From positions 1 to 46,645 of IMG/VR virus record IMGVR_UViG_3300020185_000080: 46,645 nt of DNA. One strand, given 5' to 3'. Shown here piece after piece: positions 1 through 7,303 of the stretch. Positions within the stretch are counted from its first letter, which is position 1. Every line of letters begins with the position of its first letter. This stretch comes from a virus. A model generated the notes under the pieces. That model searched no databases. It worked only from the letters and a program-made list of their open reading frames with translations, and was not told where the DNA came from. A program made the position numbers and the translations under genes.

Positions 1-246
1 CTGGCTCGTATCACCAATAATAGGCCGTGGTCTGATCGGTAATCCGCCAGATCCTCCGCCAACAACAGGTAATACTGGCAAACCCACAACATCAATGACA
101 CCATTCTCGTATAAGTCACGAAGCGTGAGCCCCCTATCTAATGCGTCACCGCGCCGACCCAAACGAACTTCAAGCGCCTCTTTGAGTGCTTTGACAGACG
201 GATCGCTGCTATTAGGTATGGCAGGTAACTGAGTTTCTCTAGACAA
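1..246 (-). CDS. Tail-associated protein, N-terminal part (truncated by window edge)
   Basis: An open frame of 82 codons runs off the left end, so the C-terminus is missing. A TTG start at 246-244 is proposed because a GGAG Shine-Dalgarno lies 10 bases upstream inside the preceding gene and no ATG is available. It overlaps the stop of the 541-aa gene by 8 bases. The reading VKALKEALEVRLGRRGDALD resembles the opening of small tail or fibre proteins in podovirus-like genomes, and a Gly/Pro-rich stretch (VVGGGSGGLPIRPRP) follows. Function is otherwise unknown. The start codon is inferred; the coding nature is well supported by the uninterrupted frame and composition. Confidence 0.6.
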   Translation of the reverse strand, partial: MSRETQLPAIPNSSDPSVKALKEALEVRLGRRGDALDRGLTLRDLYENGVIDVVGLPVLPVVGGGSGGLPIRPRPIIGDTSQ

Positions 247-1864
247 CTTTAGCAAGCTCCTTTACCGAAGTGGCTAACTTGACGTAATCAACATGTGCTG
301 TGCCTTCTAACTCGATACGCCATTCTGATGCGGTGTATCCCCCAGGCAATCTAACTAACGTGTCATTTGTGCAAGCTGTTGTAGAACGAAGCACATTGTC
401 CCCGTATATCTTGACGGATACTGTACCTACACACGCCACACTAATCGCACCTAGATTCATAGGTATCGGAGATTCAAACGTCTTTGATTTCCATGTGTAA
501 GTTAGTTCACTGCCTGTAGCCCATTTGTGTAAGACGCTACCATTTGCCACATAAAGTGCATCTTCTTTGGCTGAATAGAATCCGCAAGCTGCGCTTACAT
601 CTGTAAACACCCATGCTTGTTCCGTGCTTTCAGGATCAAACACAAAACCTTGTGTGTTCGTAAACCCAACATACTTGCCTTCGTAGCGATACGCATGAAT
701 CTGTGATGGGTTAAGTGCTTGCCATTGTTCCCTCGTAAAAATAGCTTCAGTCACCACGCTTACAGTATTCCCTGAAACTAGCACCAAACCATCAGGGCTT
801 GCATAAATAGTAGATTCGCCCATATCAACGACAGATCGCTTACTGACACAAGATTGGTATTCATCTAGTTCAAGCACCGACACACTCGCAGGGTCATGCC
901 CCACAGCTAAATGGGGCTTCCCTGTTGTAGCAACCACTAGCCCTTGCGAGTTAGGAGAGATGCCTACAATGTCGTCTTTAAGCGTATAGCGGTAGTTCAG
1001 CGGAAAAGCGTACGGAATGTAAGGCTCAGAGTACACCAATGTTTTACCAGAAAAACCAACAATAGCGCCACTTGGTAACGTAGTTGCACCTAACATCTGA
1101 CCTGAAGGAAAATCAGACGCATCATCATCTGGCGGCCTAACCCAAGTCACTGTAGGTACAACTTCACCTAAACCTGCAGTGGCAATCGTATCTAAATATG
1201 TGGTGGTCCCAATCGGAACGTCTGCAACAAACTGAAAAGCAGTAGCCGCAGTGCCAGAATTACTTCGGTACAAACGCTTAAATGAGCCCGTGCCTAAATT
1301 ATAAGCCCCTGATGGCGCAGTCGCGAAAGTCACAGTTACGTTCTGCCCATCGCGCACATTCACGGAAGTGCTCAAAGGACTAATCGTAGATTCTTCTCCC
1401 CACGCATCGACCCATGTGTATAAGTAAGATCGGTAATCGTCTAAAGAATCTGCAACAATCGTACCTCCAACAGCTAATGTTGGAGCCACTGTCGGAGCAG
1501 GAAGCCCTAGCCGATATGAAGCCACAGGCATAGGGCTAGCGCCAACAGCAATGTCATTTCGTGTAATTCGGGGATAAGCGTATCCTGTGTAGACAACTTT
1601 GTTAGTAACATCAAACGCGTTAGGGACACGCGCAACGTCAACGTCCATACCGAATTCAAACCATGAACCTGTAGTATATTCGTATATGCTTTGTGCCGAT
1701 GTCGTTAATGGGTTAGGTGACACTGCTGTTGTAGTCTTTAGTGGCTTTAGTCGCCCGTCACCCACTTCACAGTTTTTTGCGTACGTCGCAATGTTTGCTT
1801 TCAATGTTTTTGGAGATAGCGCAGTCGACATACCTCCAAAATCTGCAATAATAAAGCCTGGCAT
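239..1864 (-). CDS. Tail tube/nozzle-like structural protein (541 aa)
   Basis: The 541-aa product begins MPGFIIADFGGMSTALSPK and is rich in short beta-strand repeats with Gly, Ser and Thr. There is no enzyme motif, signal peptide or membrane segment. Length, opening and repeated strand pattern fit the beta-propeller stabilisation or nozzle proteins of podovirus tails (the role of P22 gp10 or T7 gp12), but this is inference from general character. Its ATG shares one base with the TAA of the upstream endolysin gene (TAATG), so the two are probably translationally coupled. It may alternatively be a tail-fibre base protein. Confidence 0.55.
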   Translation of the reverse strand: MPGFIIADFGGMSTALSPKTLKANIATYAKNCEVGDGRLKPLKTTTAVSPNPLTTSAQSIYEYTTGSWFEFGMDVDVARVPNAFDVTNKVVYTGYAYPRITRNDIAVGASPMPVASYRLGLPAPTVAPTLAVGGTIVADSLDDYRSYLYTWVDAWGEESTISPLSTSVNVRDGQNVTVTFATAPSGAYNLGTGSFKRLYRSNSGTAATAFQFVADVPIGTTTYLDTIATAGLGEVVPTVTWVRPPDDDASDFPSGQMLGATTLPSGAIVGFSGKTLVYSEPYIPYAFPLNYRYTLKDDIVGISPNSQGLVVATTGKPHLAVGHDPASVSVLELDEYQSCVSKRSVVDMGESTIYASPDGLVLVSGNTVSVVTEAIFTREQWQALNPSQIHAYRYEGKYVGFTNTQGFVFDPESTEQAWVFTDVSAACGFYSAKEDALYVANGSVLHKWATGSELTYTWKSKTFESPIPMNLGAISVACVGTVSVKIYGDNVLRSTTACTNDTLVRLPGGYTASEWRIELEGTAHVDYVKLATSVKELAKVV

Positions 1865-2232
1865 TAGTAACTCCAGATTGTAGGTCTAGGGAATTTTCCT
1901 GATGCGTCTAAATCATCAAGATGTATGAAACGCGACCCGCCTTTTTGATTCACACCAATACCGGTCATGCCGTGTTTGAGTGCCACTTCAATCACTTTAA
2001 GCGCGCGATCCCCTCGAACACCAATATCAACCGCCCGACCCGAAGCGTGTGCACCAGGAGTCGCTTTTCTTGCTTCAATCGGATGCTCTGGCGCACGATA
2101 GCCAGACGTAATAGTGAATGGAAAATCGCACTCATGGCGAATCGCGTTAAGTTTCTCTAGAAACTCAAGCGTTATCCCCTCTTTGCTTGTGTGTTGGCAT
2201 CGAAGTTCGTCAGCAGTGAAGTAACTTTTCAT
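1864..2232 (-). CDS. Peptidase M15-type endolysin (L,D- or D,D-peptidase)
   Basis: This 122-aa single-domain zinc peptidase should cleave peptide bonds in peptidoglycan. It shows the M15 (Peptidase_M15_3/hedgehog-type) signatures: SGYR at residues 43-46, the zinc-ligand block HASGRAVD with H62 and D69, and the final ligand block IHLDD with H104. The length is typical of phage M15 endolysins with no wall-binding domain. There is no signal peptide, so release would need the holin-like proteins encoded just upstream. The ATG overlaps the previous stop as ATGA. A second, unrelated wall hydrolase lies at the right end of the window (46140-46535). Confidence 0.88.
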   Translation of the reverse strand: MKSYFTADELRCQHTSKEGITLEFLEKLNAIRHECDFPFTITSGYRAPEHPIEARKATPGAHASGRAVDIGVRGDRALKVIEVALKHGMTGIGVNQKGGSRFIHLDDLDASGKFPRPTIWSY

Positions 2233-2411
2233 GGTTTTGGGATATCCCCGTTAAAATAAACCAAGCACGCAATTGCGCCAGCACTTAATACCCATAAAAT
2301 CTTCTTCACAACACTCTCACCGACCACAGCGTAAAATCGTTGGTACGCTCTGTCTGCCGCCATCTCAGCAATTTCTTGCTTCTCGCTTTCAGTTAATGGG
2401 CGATGTTCCAT
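2229..2411 (-). CDS. Small single-span membrane protein, candidate holin or antiholin
   Basis: The 60-aa protein has a charged N-terminus (about residues 1-35, predicted helical) and one membrane segment near residues 38-55 (ILWVLSAGAIACLVYF). It ends in ATGA overlap with the M15 endolysin, the usual holin/endolysin arrangement. The size, topology and context suggest a lysis accessory protein, but no family was recognised. It is the first gene after intergenic operator site 1, so it may be independently transcribed together with the endolysin and the 541-aa gene. Confidence 0.6.
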   Translation of the reverse strand: MEHRPLTESEKQEIAEMAADRAYQRFYAVVGESVVKKILWVLSAGAIACLVYFNGDIPKP

Positions 2412-2425
2412 ATAAATTTCCTAAA

Positions 2426-2441
2426 TACTGTACATACAGTA
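2426..2441. promoter_or_regulatory. Perfect inverted repeat TACTGTA-CA-TACAGTA
   Basis: Seven-base arms with a two-base spacer lie 15 bases upstream of the ATG at 2411 and 7 bases from operator site 1. This looks like a dimeric regulator site. It resembles a LexA box, but has CTGT-N4-ACAG rather than the canonical CTGT-N8-ACAG. Confidence 0.45.
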
Positions 2442-2448
2442 ATAACGT

Positions 2449-2472
2449 TAGTAGCTGAACTGCTATTCTATA
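2449..2472 (-). promoter_or_regulatory. Repeated palindrome site 1 (operator/promoter element)
   Basis: The core reads TAGTAGCTGAACTGCTATT on the plus strand and belongs to the genome-wide family with consensus AGTAGTT-S-ARCTACT. It lies upstream of the leftward lysis unit that starts at 2411. A -35-like TATAGA is present in the family position, but the matching -10 (AACGTT) is weak, so this may be an operator or a weak promoter. Confidence 0.5.
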
Positions 2473-2478
2473 CTATAG

Positions 2479-2838
2479 CTAGGTTTTTCGCTTGTTCATC
2501 ACGCCTTCAGCTAACCCGCCCCCAAAGTAAAACGTCACAATAATTATCATAATCATCGAAATACTAAACACTTCCATCACCTTAATGACGGGTTCCATTG
2601 GCTTGTCTAAGAAAACAAGAACAATACATAGCCAAAATGAGATAACGTATGAGCCACCAAACATTAATGCTAGGTAGCGTTGTGCAATCTTGAACGGCGC
2701 GTAAGCCGCTAGTAGGTCTGTTTTAGCCTTAGTGCGGGCCTCAACCATCTCAACATCTGAGGTGTGCATATCGTCAATGAGCTCTAGCCCTTTGCTAATC
2801 ACATCCCCACTACCAAAAATCGTTTTTAAAATACCCAT
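2479..2838 (-). CDS. Holin-like membrane protein (119 aa)
   Basis: The product has a soluble, charged N-terminal half. Two strong hydrophobic segments follow, near residues 55-77 (YLALMFGGSYVISFWLCIVL) and 88-108 (VFSISMIMIIIVTFYFGGGL), and it ends in the basic tail NKRKT. Layout and length resemble the holins of gene-transfer-agent/3TM type found in many marine phages. If so, it forms the inner-membrane lesion that lets the M15 endolysin out. It is separated from the 60-aa membrane gene by the 67-bp region carrying palindrome site 1. The holin call is inference from topology and neighbours. Confidence 0.65.
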   Translation of the reverse strand: MGILKTIFGSGDVISKGLELIDDMHTSDVEMVEARTKAKTDLLAAYAPFKIAQRYLALMFGGSYVISFWLCIVLVFLDKPMEPVIKVMEVFSISMIMIIIVTFYFGGGLAEGVMNKRKT

Positions 2839-2841
2839 GCG

Positions 2842-3270
2842 TTACCTCACATAAATGGCTACACCAAACAGAGCCCCTATTATCATAACCACAGTAATAA
2901 TTGTTACTAACAGGCCTGTTGCTAAATTTTCTTTACGTTGATTAACTTTAACCCTATGTTTCTTAGCCGCTACTTTTTGTTTTTTATAAAATTCATCACG
3001 GAATTGGCAGTACTTATAGTAGCCTTGAATAGACTGTTTGTTGAGCATAAACTCTAGCTCTTTTTCCTGCCGCTCGATTTGCTGCTTGGCTTGGTAAGCA
3101 CCCAACACATCGCCATTACCCGTTTTAACTTTCTGTTCAATCGCCTGGCTTGCACCAAAATACTTAGTTAAAGCTGAACCTGCGTCCGCAATCTCCTTGC
3201 CGTTAACTAGCGTTTTTTTAATCACTGCAAAGGCAGCATTGGCCGCCATCAATTCTGCTAGCATATCCAT
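2842..3270 (-). CDS. Membrane-anchored protein with long coiled coil
   Basis: The 142-aa protein has an alanine-rich start and a highly charged Lys/Glu/Gln helical middle (about residues 50-115). A single C-terminal membrane segment lies near 117-140 (GLLVTIITVVMIIGALFGVAI). It sits next to the holin-like gene with a 3-base gap. Tail-anchored coiled-coil proteins in lysis clusters can be virion, spanin-like or holin-regulating, but there is no lipobox or signal peptide to support a spanin. No family was recognised. Confidence 0.6.
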   Translation of the reverse strand: MDMLAELMAANAAFAVIKKTLVNGKEIADAGSALTKYFGASQAIEQKVKTGNGDVLGAYQAKQQIERQEKELEFMLNKQSIQGYYKYCQFRDEFYKKQKVAAKKHRVKVNQRKENLATGLLVTIITVVMIIGALFGVAIYVR

Positions 3271-3440
3271 AATCTCCGTGTGTACTCTACGGGAATCCCG
3301 TATGGTTCTCTTGATGGTTGAACAACAAGATACTCTGCATTTACTTTGTATGTAGTAGGTTCAATTAACGGCCTTTGCCCTTCGGGTGTAAGAGTTGGAG
3401 ACACATGCACGGGGTATAATTCCAAAGGGCTAGACCACAT
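3258..3440 (-). CDS. Small hypothetical protein (60 aa)
   Basis: The 60-aa frame (MWSSPLELYPVHVSPTLTPE...) overlaps the start of the next gene by 13 bases. Its ATG is embedded in the TAATG junction with the gene upstream, which supports translation. It is proline-rich at the N-terminus and has no membrane segment or recognised motif. Confidence 0.5.
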   Translation of the reverse strand: MWSSPLELYPVHVSPTLTPEGQRPLIEPTTYKVNAEYLVVQPSREPYGIPVEYTRRLWIC

Positions 3441-3667
3441 TAAATACTCTCAGTATTTTTTACACAGAATACGATAGTCGTCGCTCTCGGCTCTACTTTA
3501 ACTACTGTGTAGCCCAAAAAAAGATGGACTTCTCGTTCAAAATTAGGGAGCTTACTCACCTCAATAAGTTCTACCACGCACTTTTCCTTAGAGCTAAAAC
3601 TCTTCATCAGCACTGGCATTTTGATCTCACCTGTTGAGAGCATAATAGCGATGACAATTGAGTACAT
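3440..3667 (-). CDS. Small hypothetical protein (75 aa)
   Basis: The product starts MYSIVIAIMLSTGEIKMPV, so the N-terminus is mildly hydrophobic, and the rest alternates strands and charged residues. It is the first gene after palindrome site 2. An AAAGG Shine-Dalgarno lies 9 bases from the ATG, and the stop overlaps the next start as TAATG. No family was recognised. Position between the fibre array and the lysis cluster suggests an accessory role only by context. Confidence 0.55.
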   Translation of the reverse strand: MYSIVIAIMLSTGEIKMPVLMKSFSSKEKCVVELIEVSKLPNFEREVHLFLGYTVVKVEPRATTIVFCVKNTESI

Positions 3668-3676
3668 AATTAGCTA

Positions 3677-3705
3677 CCTTTATGAGTTGAACTACTATAT
3701 CAACA
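3677..3705 (-). promoter_or_regulatory. Repeated palindrome site 2
   Basis: GAGTTGAACTACTATATCAAC on the plus strand (3684-3704) matches the genome-wide element. The family -35 position reads TGTTGA on the minus strand, but the -10 position reads TAAAGG, which is also the Shine-Dalgarno of the gene starting at 3667. A promoter here is therefore doubtful, and the site may act as an operator or roadblock. The rest of the 94-bp gap (3668-3761) shows no terminator. Confidence 0.45.
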
Positions 3706-3761
3706 CCTAGTTGCCTTCGGCTTGTTGTAGCCAGAGAAGGTTTCACCTCTGTACTCTATGG

Positions 3762-4124
3762 TCATACAATCTCCACCCAAGCTGTTGTTGCTTCATCCCA
3801 TTCGTATGCTTGACCATCATCTGGTATATCTGTTGGTGCTTTCCATTGGCAAGTGTCTTCTACTAATACCCAAGATGGATAGGGGCTTGGTGCTATGAAA
3901 GCATTTCTGCCAGCATCATAAGTAAAACCTACACCAGCATAATTCTTTCTAAATGAACCATTGTAAGAAGTTTGCTTCCACCAACCGCCAGAATTAATAG
4001 TGGATAGAAAAGTAATACCTAAGTCTTCTTGTTCAACACCAGCAGCGTCAGTGATAATAGAATTATCAACCACCTGTATGCCTACAACACTGTTCACCTC
4101 ATTTAACTGTGCAAAGTGTGCCAT
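3762..4124 (-). CDS. Short tail-fibre protein (MAHFA... family)
   Basis: The 120-aa protein starts MAHFAQLNEVNSVVGIQVV. It carries the recurring motifs WWKQTSYN, KNYAGVGFTYD and PYPSWVL, and ends in the W-x-A-P-x-P-DDG-x-Y-x-W-D-E pattern. This family is common in tail-fibre regions of marine T4-like and podovirus-like phages, where it is annotated as a fibre or fibre-associated protein. It is the last gene of the fibre array. A strong AGGAGG lies 6 bases before the ATG, better than most neighbours, which could give high expression. Confidence 0.8.
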   Translation of the reverse strand: MAHFAQLNEVNSVVGIQVVDNSIITDAAGVEQEDLGITFLSTINSGGWWKQTSYNGSFRKNYAGVGFTYDAGRNAFIAPSPYPSWVLVEDTCQWKAPTDIPDDGQAYEWDEATTAWVEIV

Positions 4125-4133
4125 ATAATCCTC

Positions 4134-5210
4134 CTACGCGGTGTATGAACCACTGCCATTAAATATAAGTATAGTGTCTGAACCAGACGTTGAAACTGTG
4201 GGGGAGCCAGATGTTGTGCCTGAGTATTTTGAAGTTAACATTCTAAGAATTACTACCCCAGAACCACCAGAACTACCTGTTCTTAAAGTTCCGCCAGAAC
4301 CACTTGAAGACCCTGCACCACCGCCACCAGACCCAGTGTTTGTAGTACCATTTGTAGGGCCATTAGCAGAGCCGCCTCCACCTGTGCCACCATTAGCAAA
4401 CGCATTATTATACCAAGACCCACCACCGCCACCGCCAGCCCTTGTTACAGATGAACCCGTAATGGAAGATGCTAACCCATTACCGCCCGTACCAAGTCCT
4501 GTTGACCCATCAGTACCAGCCGTTCCTGCACCACCGCCCCCACCACCATAAAATGTAGAAGAACCACCAGCGTTACCACCTCTAGTACCTTGTCCAGCTA
4601 TACCCAAGCCGCCAGTTGTGCGACCTGCCCAAGTATCACCTGACCCAGAGCCTCCATTATCACCTTGTGCACCATTTGTAGTATAGTTACCACCAGCGCC
4701 ACCCGTAGATATAATAGATACTCCAGTACCTACAAGTGAAGAGTTCCCACCATTAGTAGCATCAGTAGCAGCGACCCCTCTTGCTCCAGCAGCCCCAACA
4801 GTTATGGTGTACACAGCCCCTGCCGCAAGAGAAGCTGAAGATTCACTTGCGCTTGAACCACCTGAAGTTTCTGATAAATAGCTATTTCTATAACCACCAG
4901 CACCGCCCCCAGCACCTCCATCAGCACCGCCACCGCCACCAGCAATTACTAGGAATGAGGTTTGTACAAAGGGGTCTATTCCACCAACACCTTCACCAGT
5001 GTTTACCCAGACATTAGCCCCTGCCGTGACAGTAGTAGCAACATACTGCTCACCGCTTGTAGAGTTAATCCATAGGTGACCTACGGCTGGAGGATTAGAT
5101 GATATTGTGGGGTCTGACGCAGATACTGTAGAAGGTAAACCTGCTGCTGCTGCTGCTGCAATGTCTGCTGCCAGCCCTGTGTAATCCGAGTTTTCTCTTG
5201 CCTTGGTCAT
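4134..5210 (-). CDS. Glycine-rich tail-tip adhesin (358 aa)
   Basis: The N-terminus (MTKARENSDYTGLAADIAAA) matches that of the 180-aa fibre at 9786-10328 and is probably a shared attachment segment. From about residue 85 the protein is dominated by GGGGG, GGAGG and GGTGGGGSA runs separated by polar loops. This is the organisation of polyglycine-II sandwich adhesins such as the S16 gp38 receptor-binding tip, and of Gly_rich domains in fibres. The loops would carry receptor specificity. The C-terminus (GSSGGSGVVILRM... ILIFNGSGSYTA) looks like a closing beta unit. It starts 3 bases after the small gene upstream, with GGGGAG as Shine-Dalgarno. Confidence 0.75.
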   Translation of the reverse strand: MTKARENSDYTGLAADIAAAAAAGLPSTVSASDPTISSNPPAVGHLWINSTSGEQYVATTVTAGANVWVNTGEGVGGIDPFVQTSFLVIAGGGGGADGGAGGGAGGYRNSYLSETSGGSSASESSASLAAGAVYTITVGAAGARGVAATDATNGGNSSLVGTGVSIISTGGAGGNYTTNGAQGDNGGSGSGDTWAGRTTGGLGIAGQGTRGGNAGGSSTFYGGGGGGAGTAGTDGSTGLGTGGNGLASSITGSSVTRAGGGGGGSWYNNAFANGGTGGGGSANGPTNGTTNTGSGGGGAGSSSGSGGTLRTGSSGGSGVVILRMLTSKYSGTTSGSPTVSTSGSDTILIFNGSGSYTA

Positions 5211-5213
5211 GGG

Positions 5214-5444
5214 CTACTCCCCTACTGGCATCAAAGCCTTCAACGCATCCGCATCACTGGCTGCATCCATGCTCACTTGCAATGCTGCATCGTTGGTACG
5301 GATGGTTGCCCTTGCTGCTTCGGCTGCTTCACTCTCCGCAGGGATGGTTGCCTTGATGTCTAAGGGTGCAAACGCTGCGTTTCGTGCTGCTCTACGAGCG
5401 TCATGGGCAATGACTTTAGCTTTTGTCATGTCTATAGTAATCAT
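5214..5444 (-). CDS. Small fibre-array protein, possible assembly chaperone
   Basis: The 76-aa alanine-rich, predicted helical protein starts MITIDMTKAKVIAHDARRAA. Short proteins with this KA..I..D..R..R opening occur beside fibre and adhesin genes in many tailed phages and are often called tail assembly chaperones. It lies directly upstream of the glycine-rich adhesin (3-base gap), as a dedicated chaperone would, and overlaps the preceding gene as ATGA. The role is inferred from position and composition. Confidence 0.6.
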   Translation of the reverse strand: MITIDMTKAKVIAHDARRAARNAAFAPLDIKATIPAESEAAEAARATIRTNDAALQVSMDAASDADALKALMPVGE

Positions 5445-5653
5445 GCGCCTACTCCATCTGTTAAGGTATCTGCATCAACTGACCACGCATTGCGAAATGT
5501 GCGATCTGAAGGTACAACTGAGTCGTCCACAATCTTAAACTTCAAGCCAGTAGGTACGTCTTTTAAGGCTGTCTCTGCGTCCGTAAGGGAACAGTTCGAT
5601 GCGGGGGTTATTACACAGACATTTCCGTCTGCTTCTTGGTATATAATTTTCAT
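5441..5653 (-). CDS. Small fibre-array protein (70 aa)
   Basis: The 70-aa product (MKIIYQEADGNVCVITPA...) resembles short proteins found in fibre clusters just before the 76-aa type. Its motif RTFRNAWSVDADTLTDGVGA at the C-terminus is typical of that small partner family. ATGA overlap with 5214-5444 indicates co-translation, so the two may work as a pair with the glycine-rich adhesin. Its leader AAGGAACAAACTAATG is an exact copy of the leader of the next gene upstream. Confidence 0.6.
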   Translation of the reverse strand: MKIIYQEADGNVCVITPASNCSLTDAETALKDVPTGLKFKIVDDSVVPSDRTFRNAWSVDADTLTDGVGA

Positions 5654-6053
5654 TAGTTTGTTCCTTAGTTATGAGCCAAAAAAAGTTAATCCGACTTCTG
5701 GGCTATCTAAAAAGTAGTTACTTGGAAGTGTCGTTCCAAACTTCATAGCAGTAGTTGTTTTTGTATCGTTACTAGCCATGCCTACACAAGCCCACGACCA
5801 GCTTGTATTAACGTAACGAGCATTAGCGGTAGCACAATAGTTTGTATTTGCAAAGGCTGTAGCAAAGTTTACTGTGTACCGACCTACCGCATTGTCTGTA
5901 ACTGAACTAACGCCATAATTTCCAAGTACGGCTAATGTTCCTGTGCCGTTAAATACTACCCAAGCCTTTGCCAGCCTAGTGTTAGTGTTAGAACTACCAA
6001 CTGTGTCAAAGTTGTCATCCCCTCTAATTGTTGATGCCATTAGTTTGTTCCTT
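5651..6053 (-). repeat. Duplicated 16-bp start-site leader bracketing one gene
   Basis: CATTAGTTTGTTCCTT (plus strand) occurs at 5651-5666 and again at 6038-6053. On the minus strand each copy is a Shine-Dalgarno plus ATG (AAGGAACAAACTAATG). The two copies bracket gene 5669-6040 exactly, so recombination between them would remove or add one complete translatable gene. Confidence 0.7.
5669..6040 (-). CDS. Fibre adhesin module, FNGTGT family copy 1
   Basis: This 123-aa protein is one of three consecutive paralogues sharing AWVVFNGTGTLAV...GVSSVTDN..G.YTVNF.TA.....Y. Here the shared block spans about residues 26-70, and the C-terminal third differs from the other copies. Short beta-rich proteins of this type are common in marine phage fibre loci and probably form exchangeable distal domains. 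The gene is bracketed by the duplicated leader at 5651 and 6038. Receptor binding is inference. Confidence 0.7.
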   Translation of the reverse strand: MASTIRGDDNFDTVGSSNTNTRLAKAWVVFNGTGTLAVLGNYGVSSVTDNAVGRYTVNFATAFANTNYCATANARYVNTSWSWACVGMASNDTKTTTAMKFGTTLPSNYFLDSPEVGLTFFGS

Positions 6054-6055
6054 TG

Positions 6056-6430
6056 TTATTCGTCAAATGCTATGTAAGAAACATGAGCAGCGTCACCATT
6101 CGCCCCTGCTGGAGTTAAAGTTTTAATGTCTCGTAATGATGCAGTTCTATCTCCGTAACCTCTTGCGATATAATAAGCACCTGAGTCTGACACCTGTACA
6201 GATTCACAATAAATATCACTAGGTAGGGCTGTAGTCCAATTTAAAGTGTAATCACCTGTGGCATTATCTGTCACTGAACTTGTATTATAAGAGCGTTTAA
6301 TTGCTAATGTTCCTGTGCCGTTAAATACTACCCAAGCCTTTGCCATACGCTTATCCAAAGCTGGTATGCTCGGCTGAGTCGTTGTGCTTCCGTCTGAGTG
6401 CAGGAGGGTGTTTGCTTTGATTGTGGACAT
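6056..6430 (-). CDS. Fibre adhesin module, FNGTGT family copy 2
   Basis: The 124-aa product starts MSTIKANTLLHSDGSTTTQP, followed by AKAWVVFNGTGTLAIKRSYN, SSVTDNATGDYTLNW and a divergent tail. The ATG at 6430 is preferred over the upstream in-frame ATG at 6496. It restores the MST(I/V)KAN opening shared with the next paralogue and gives a one-base gap to it instead of a 65-base overlap. Function is presumed fibre tip or fibre-associated, as for its paralogues. Confidence 0.7.
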   Translation of the reverse strand: MSTIKANTLLHSDGSTTTQPSIPALDKRMAKAWVVFNGTGTLAIKRSYNTSSVTDNATGDYTLNWTTALPSDIYCESVQVSDSGAYYIARGYGDRTASLRDIKTLTPAGANGDAAHVSYIAFDE

Positions 6431-6431
6431 G

Positions 6432-6827
6432 TTATTGGCCTCCCATGATTTGTATAGAAGCAATATCCGCATCGCTTGAGTATGGGGTGTTTCCATTATG
6501 CCCGTTATTGCAAAGCGTTCTTATTAAAGAAGTCGTTCTATACGTTGAGGTTTCTCGTATAACTAAAAGGTATCCAGCGTTGTAAGCAGTAGTGTGACCC
6601 ATTGATAACAAGGCACTAAAATTCGTATCAGCCATAGGTGTAGAAAAGTTAATAGTGTAGTCGCCAGTTCCATTATCTGTAATACTGGATACGCCCTCAG
6701 AATCTCGGATTGCCACTGTACCTGTGCCATTAAAGTTAACCCATGCCGTAGGTATTAGCTGCTGACTTTTAACAGTAGGTATGCCACCTGACGCATTTTG
6801 TATGTCGTTTGCTTTGACTGTACTCAT
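6432..6827 (-). CDS. Fibre adhesin module, FNGTGT family copy 3
   Basis: The 131-aa product opens MSTVKANDIQNASGGIPTV and continues with the shared block TAWVNFNGTGTVAIRDSEGV and TDNGTGDYTINFSTPM. The start at 6827 forms an ATGA overlap with the gene upstream and is chosen over 6839. The MSTxKxNxIQNxSGG opening is a widespread start of marine phage fibre proteins. The divergent C-terminal third (YLLVIRETSTYRTTSLIRTL) is the likely variable part. Confidence 0.72.
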   Translation of the reverse strand: MSTVKANDIQNASGGIPTVKSQQLIPTAWVNFNGTGTVAIRDSEGVSSITDNGTGDYTINFSTPMADTNFSALLSMGHTTAYNAGYLLVIRETSTYRTTSLIRTLCNNGHNGNTPYSSDADIASIQIMGGQ

Positions 6828-7303
6828 AAGACCACCCACGTTGACCCAGAGGCCACAGTAATTACTCTACCTGCTGCCACAGTAATTGGCCCCACGGACG
6901 ATCCGTTCTCGTTGCCAGTGAAGGTTATGTTTTCATCAATGACCTTGGCGTTGGTGCGTATCACGCTGTTAGTACCCAAGCTAGGCCCACCTTCTGCTGC
7001 TGCAATCGCTTTGAATCGTGCATCGGAAGCTGACTGTGTGTAATGATCTGCCACAGTAAAGGTCTTCAAGGAGATCACAGTCACTTCATCGTTCAATAGC
7101 AGTGCTACAGTGAACGTGATGCTGTTGCCGTTGGTCGCTGTGAAGTCTGTTGTGTCCGTTAGTAATACGCCATTGACATAGACTTCAATAAAGTTAGGTG
7201 TGTAGCTTAGACCTGTCTTTACTGTCTGTCCTGCTGTTGCTAAGAAGGAGACCTTTTCCTGCGCTTTTAAACTTAGCTTTGCGCTTCTGCCTAAGTAGCT
7301 CAT
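6824..7303 (-). CDS. Fibre protein with two modules shared elsewhere in the array
   Basis: The 159-aa protein has an N-terminal beta module (about residues 20-85: TAGQTVKTGLSYTPNFIEVY, VNGVLL, NDEVTVISLKTFTVADHY). A related module lies in the 640-aa fibre near residues 105-190. Its C-terminal module (GGPSLGTNSVIRTNAK... to the end) is the same type as most of the 87-aa protein at 9201-9464. This mosaic shows shuffling of short fibre domains within one phage. It overlaps both neighbours by 4 bases. Confidence 0.72.
   Translation of the reverse strand: MSYLGRSAKLSLKAQEKVSFLATAGQTVKTGLSYTPNFIEVYVNGVLLTDTTDFTATNGNSITFTVALLLNDEVTVISLKTFTVADHYTQSASDARFKAIAAAEGGPSLGTNSVIRTNAKVIDENITFTGNENGSSVGPITVAAGRVITVASGSTWVVL

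Noticed and set aside
2426-2441. LexA box
   Set aside because: The CTGT and ACAG halves are 4 bases apart, whereas the usual LexA site has 8. Kept only as an unassigned inverted repeat.
4141-4551. Proline-rich 136-codon plus-strand frame
   Set aside because: It is the antisense reading of the glycine-rich adhesin (GGN/CCN codons) and has no signals of its own.
6431-6496. Upstream ATG extension of the 124-aa fibre module
   Set aside because: It would overlap the next gene by 65 bases and add residues absent from the paralogues, which begin MSTxKAN.
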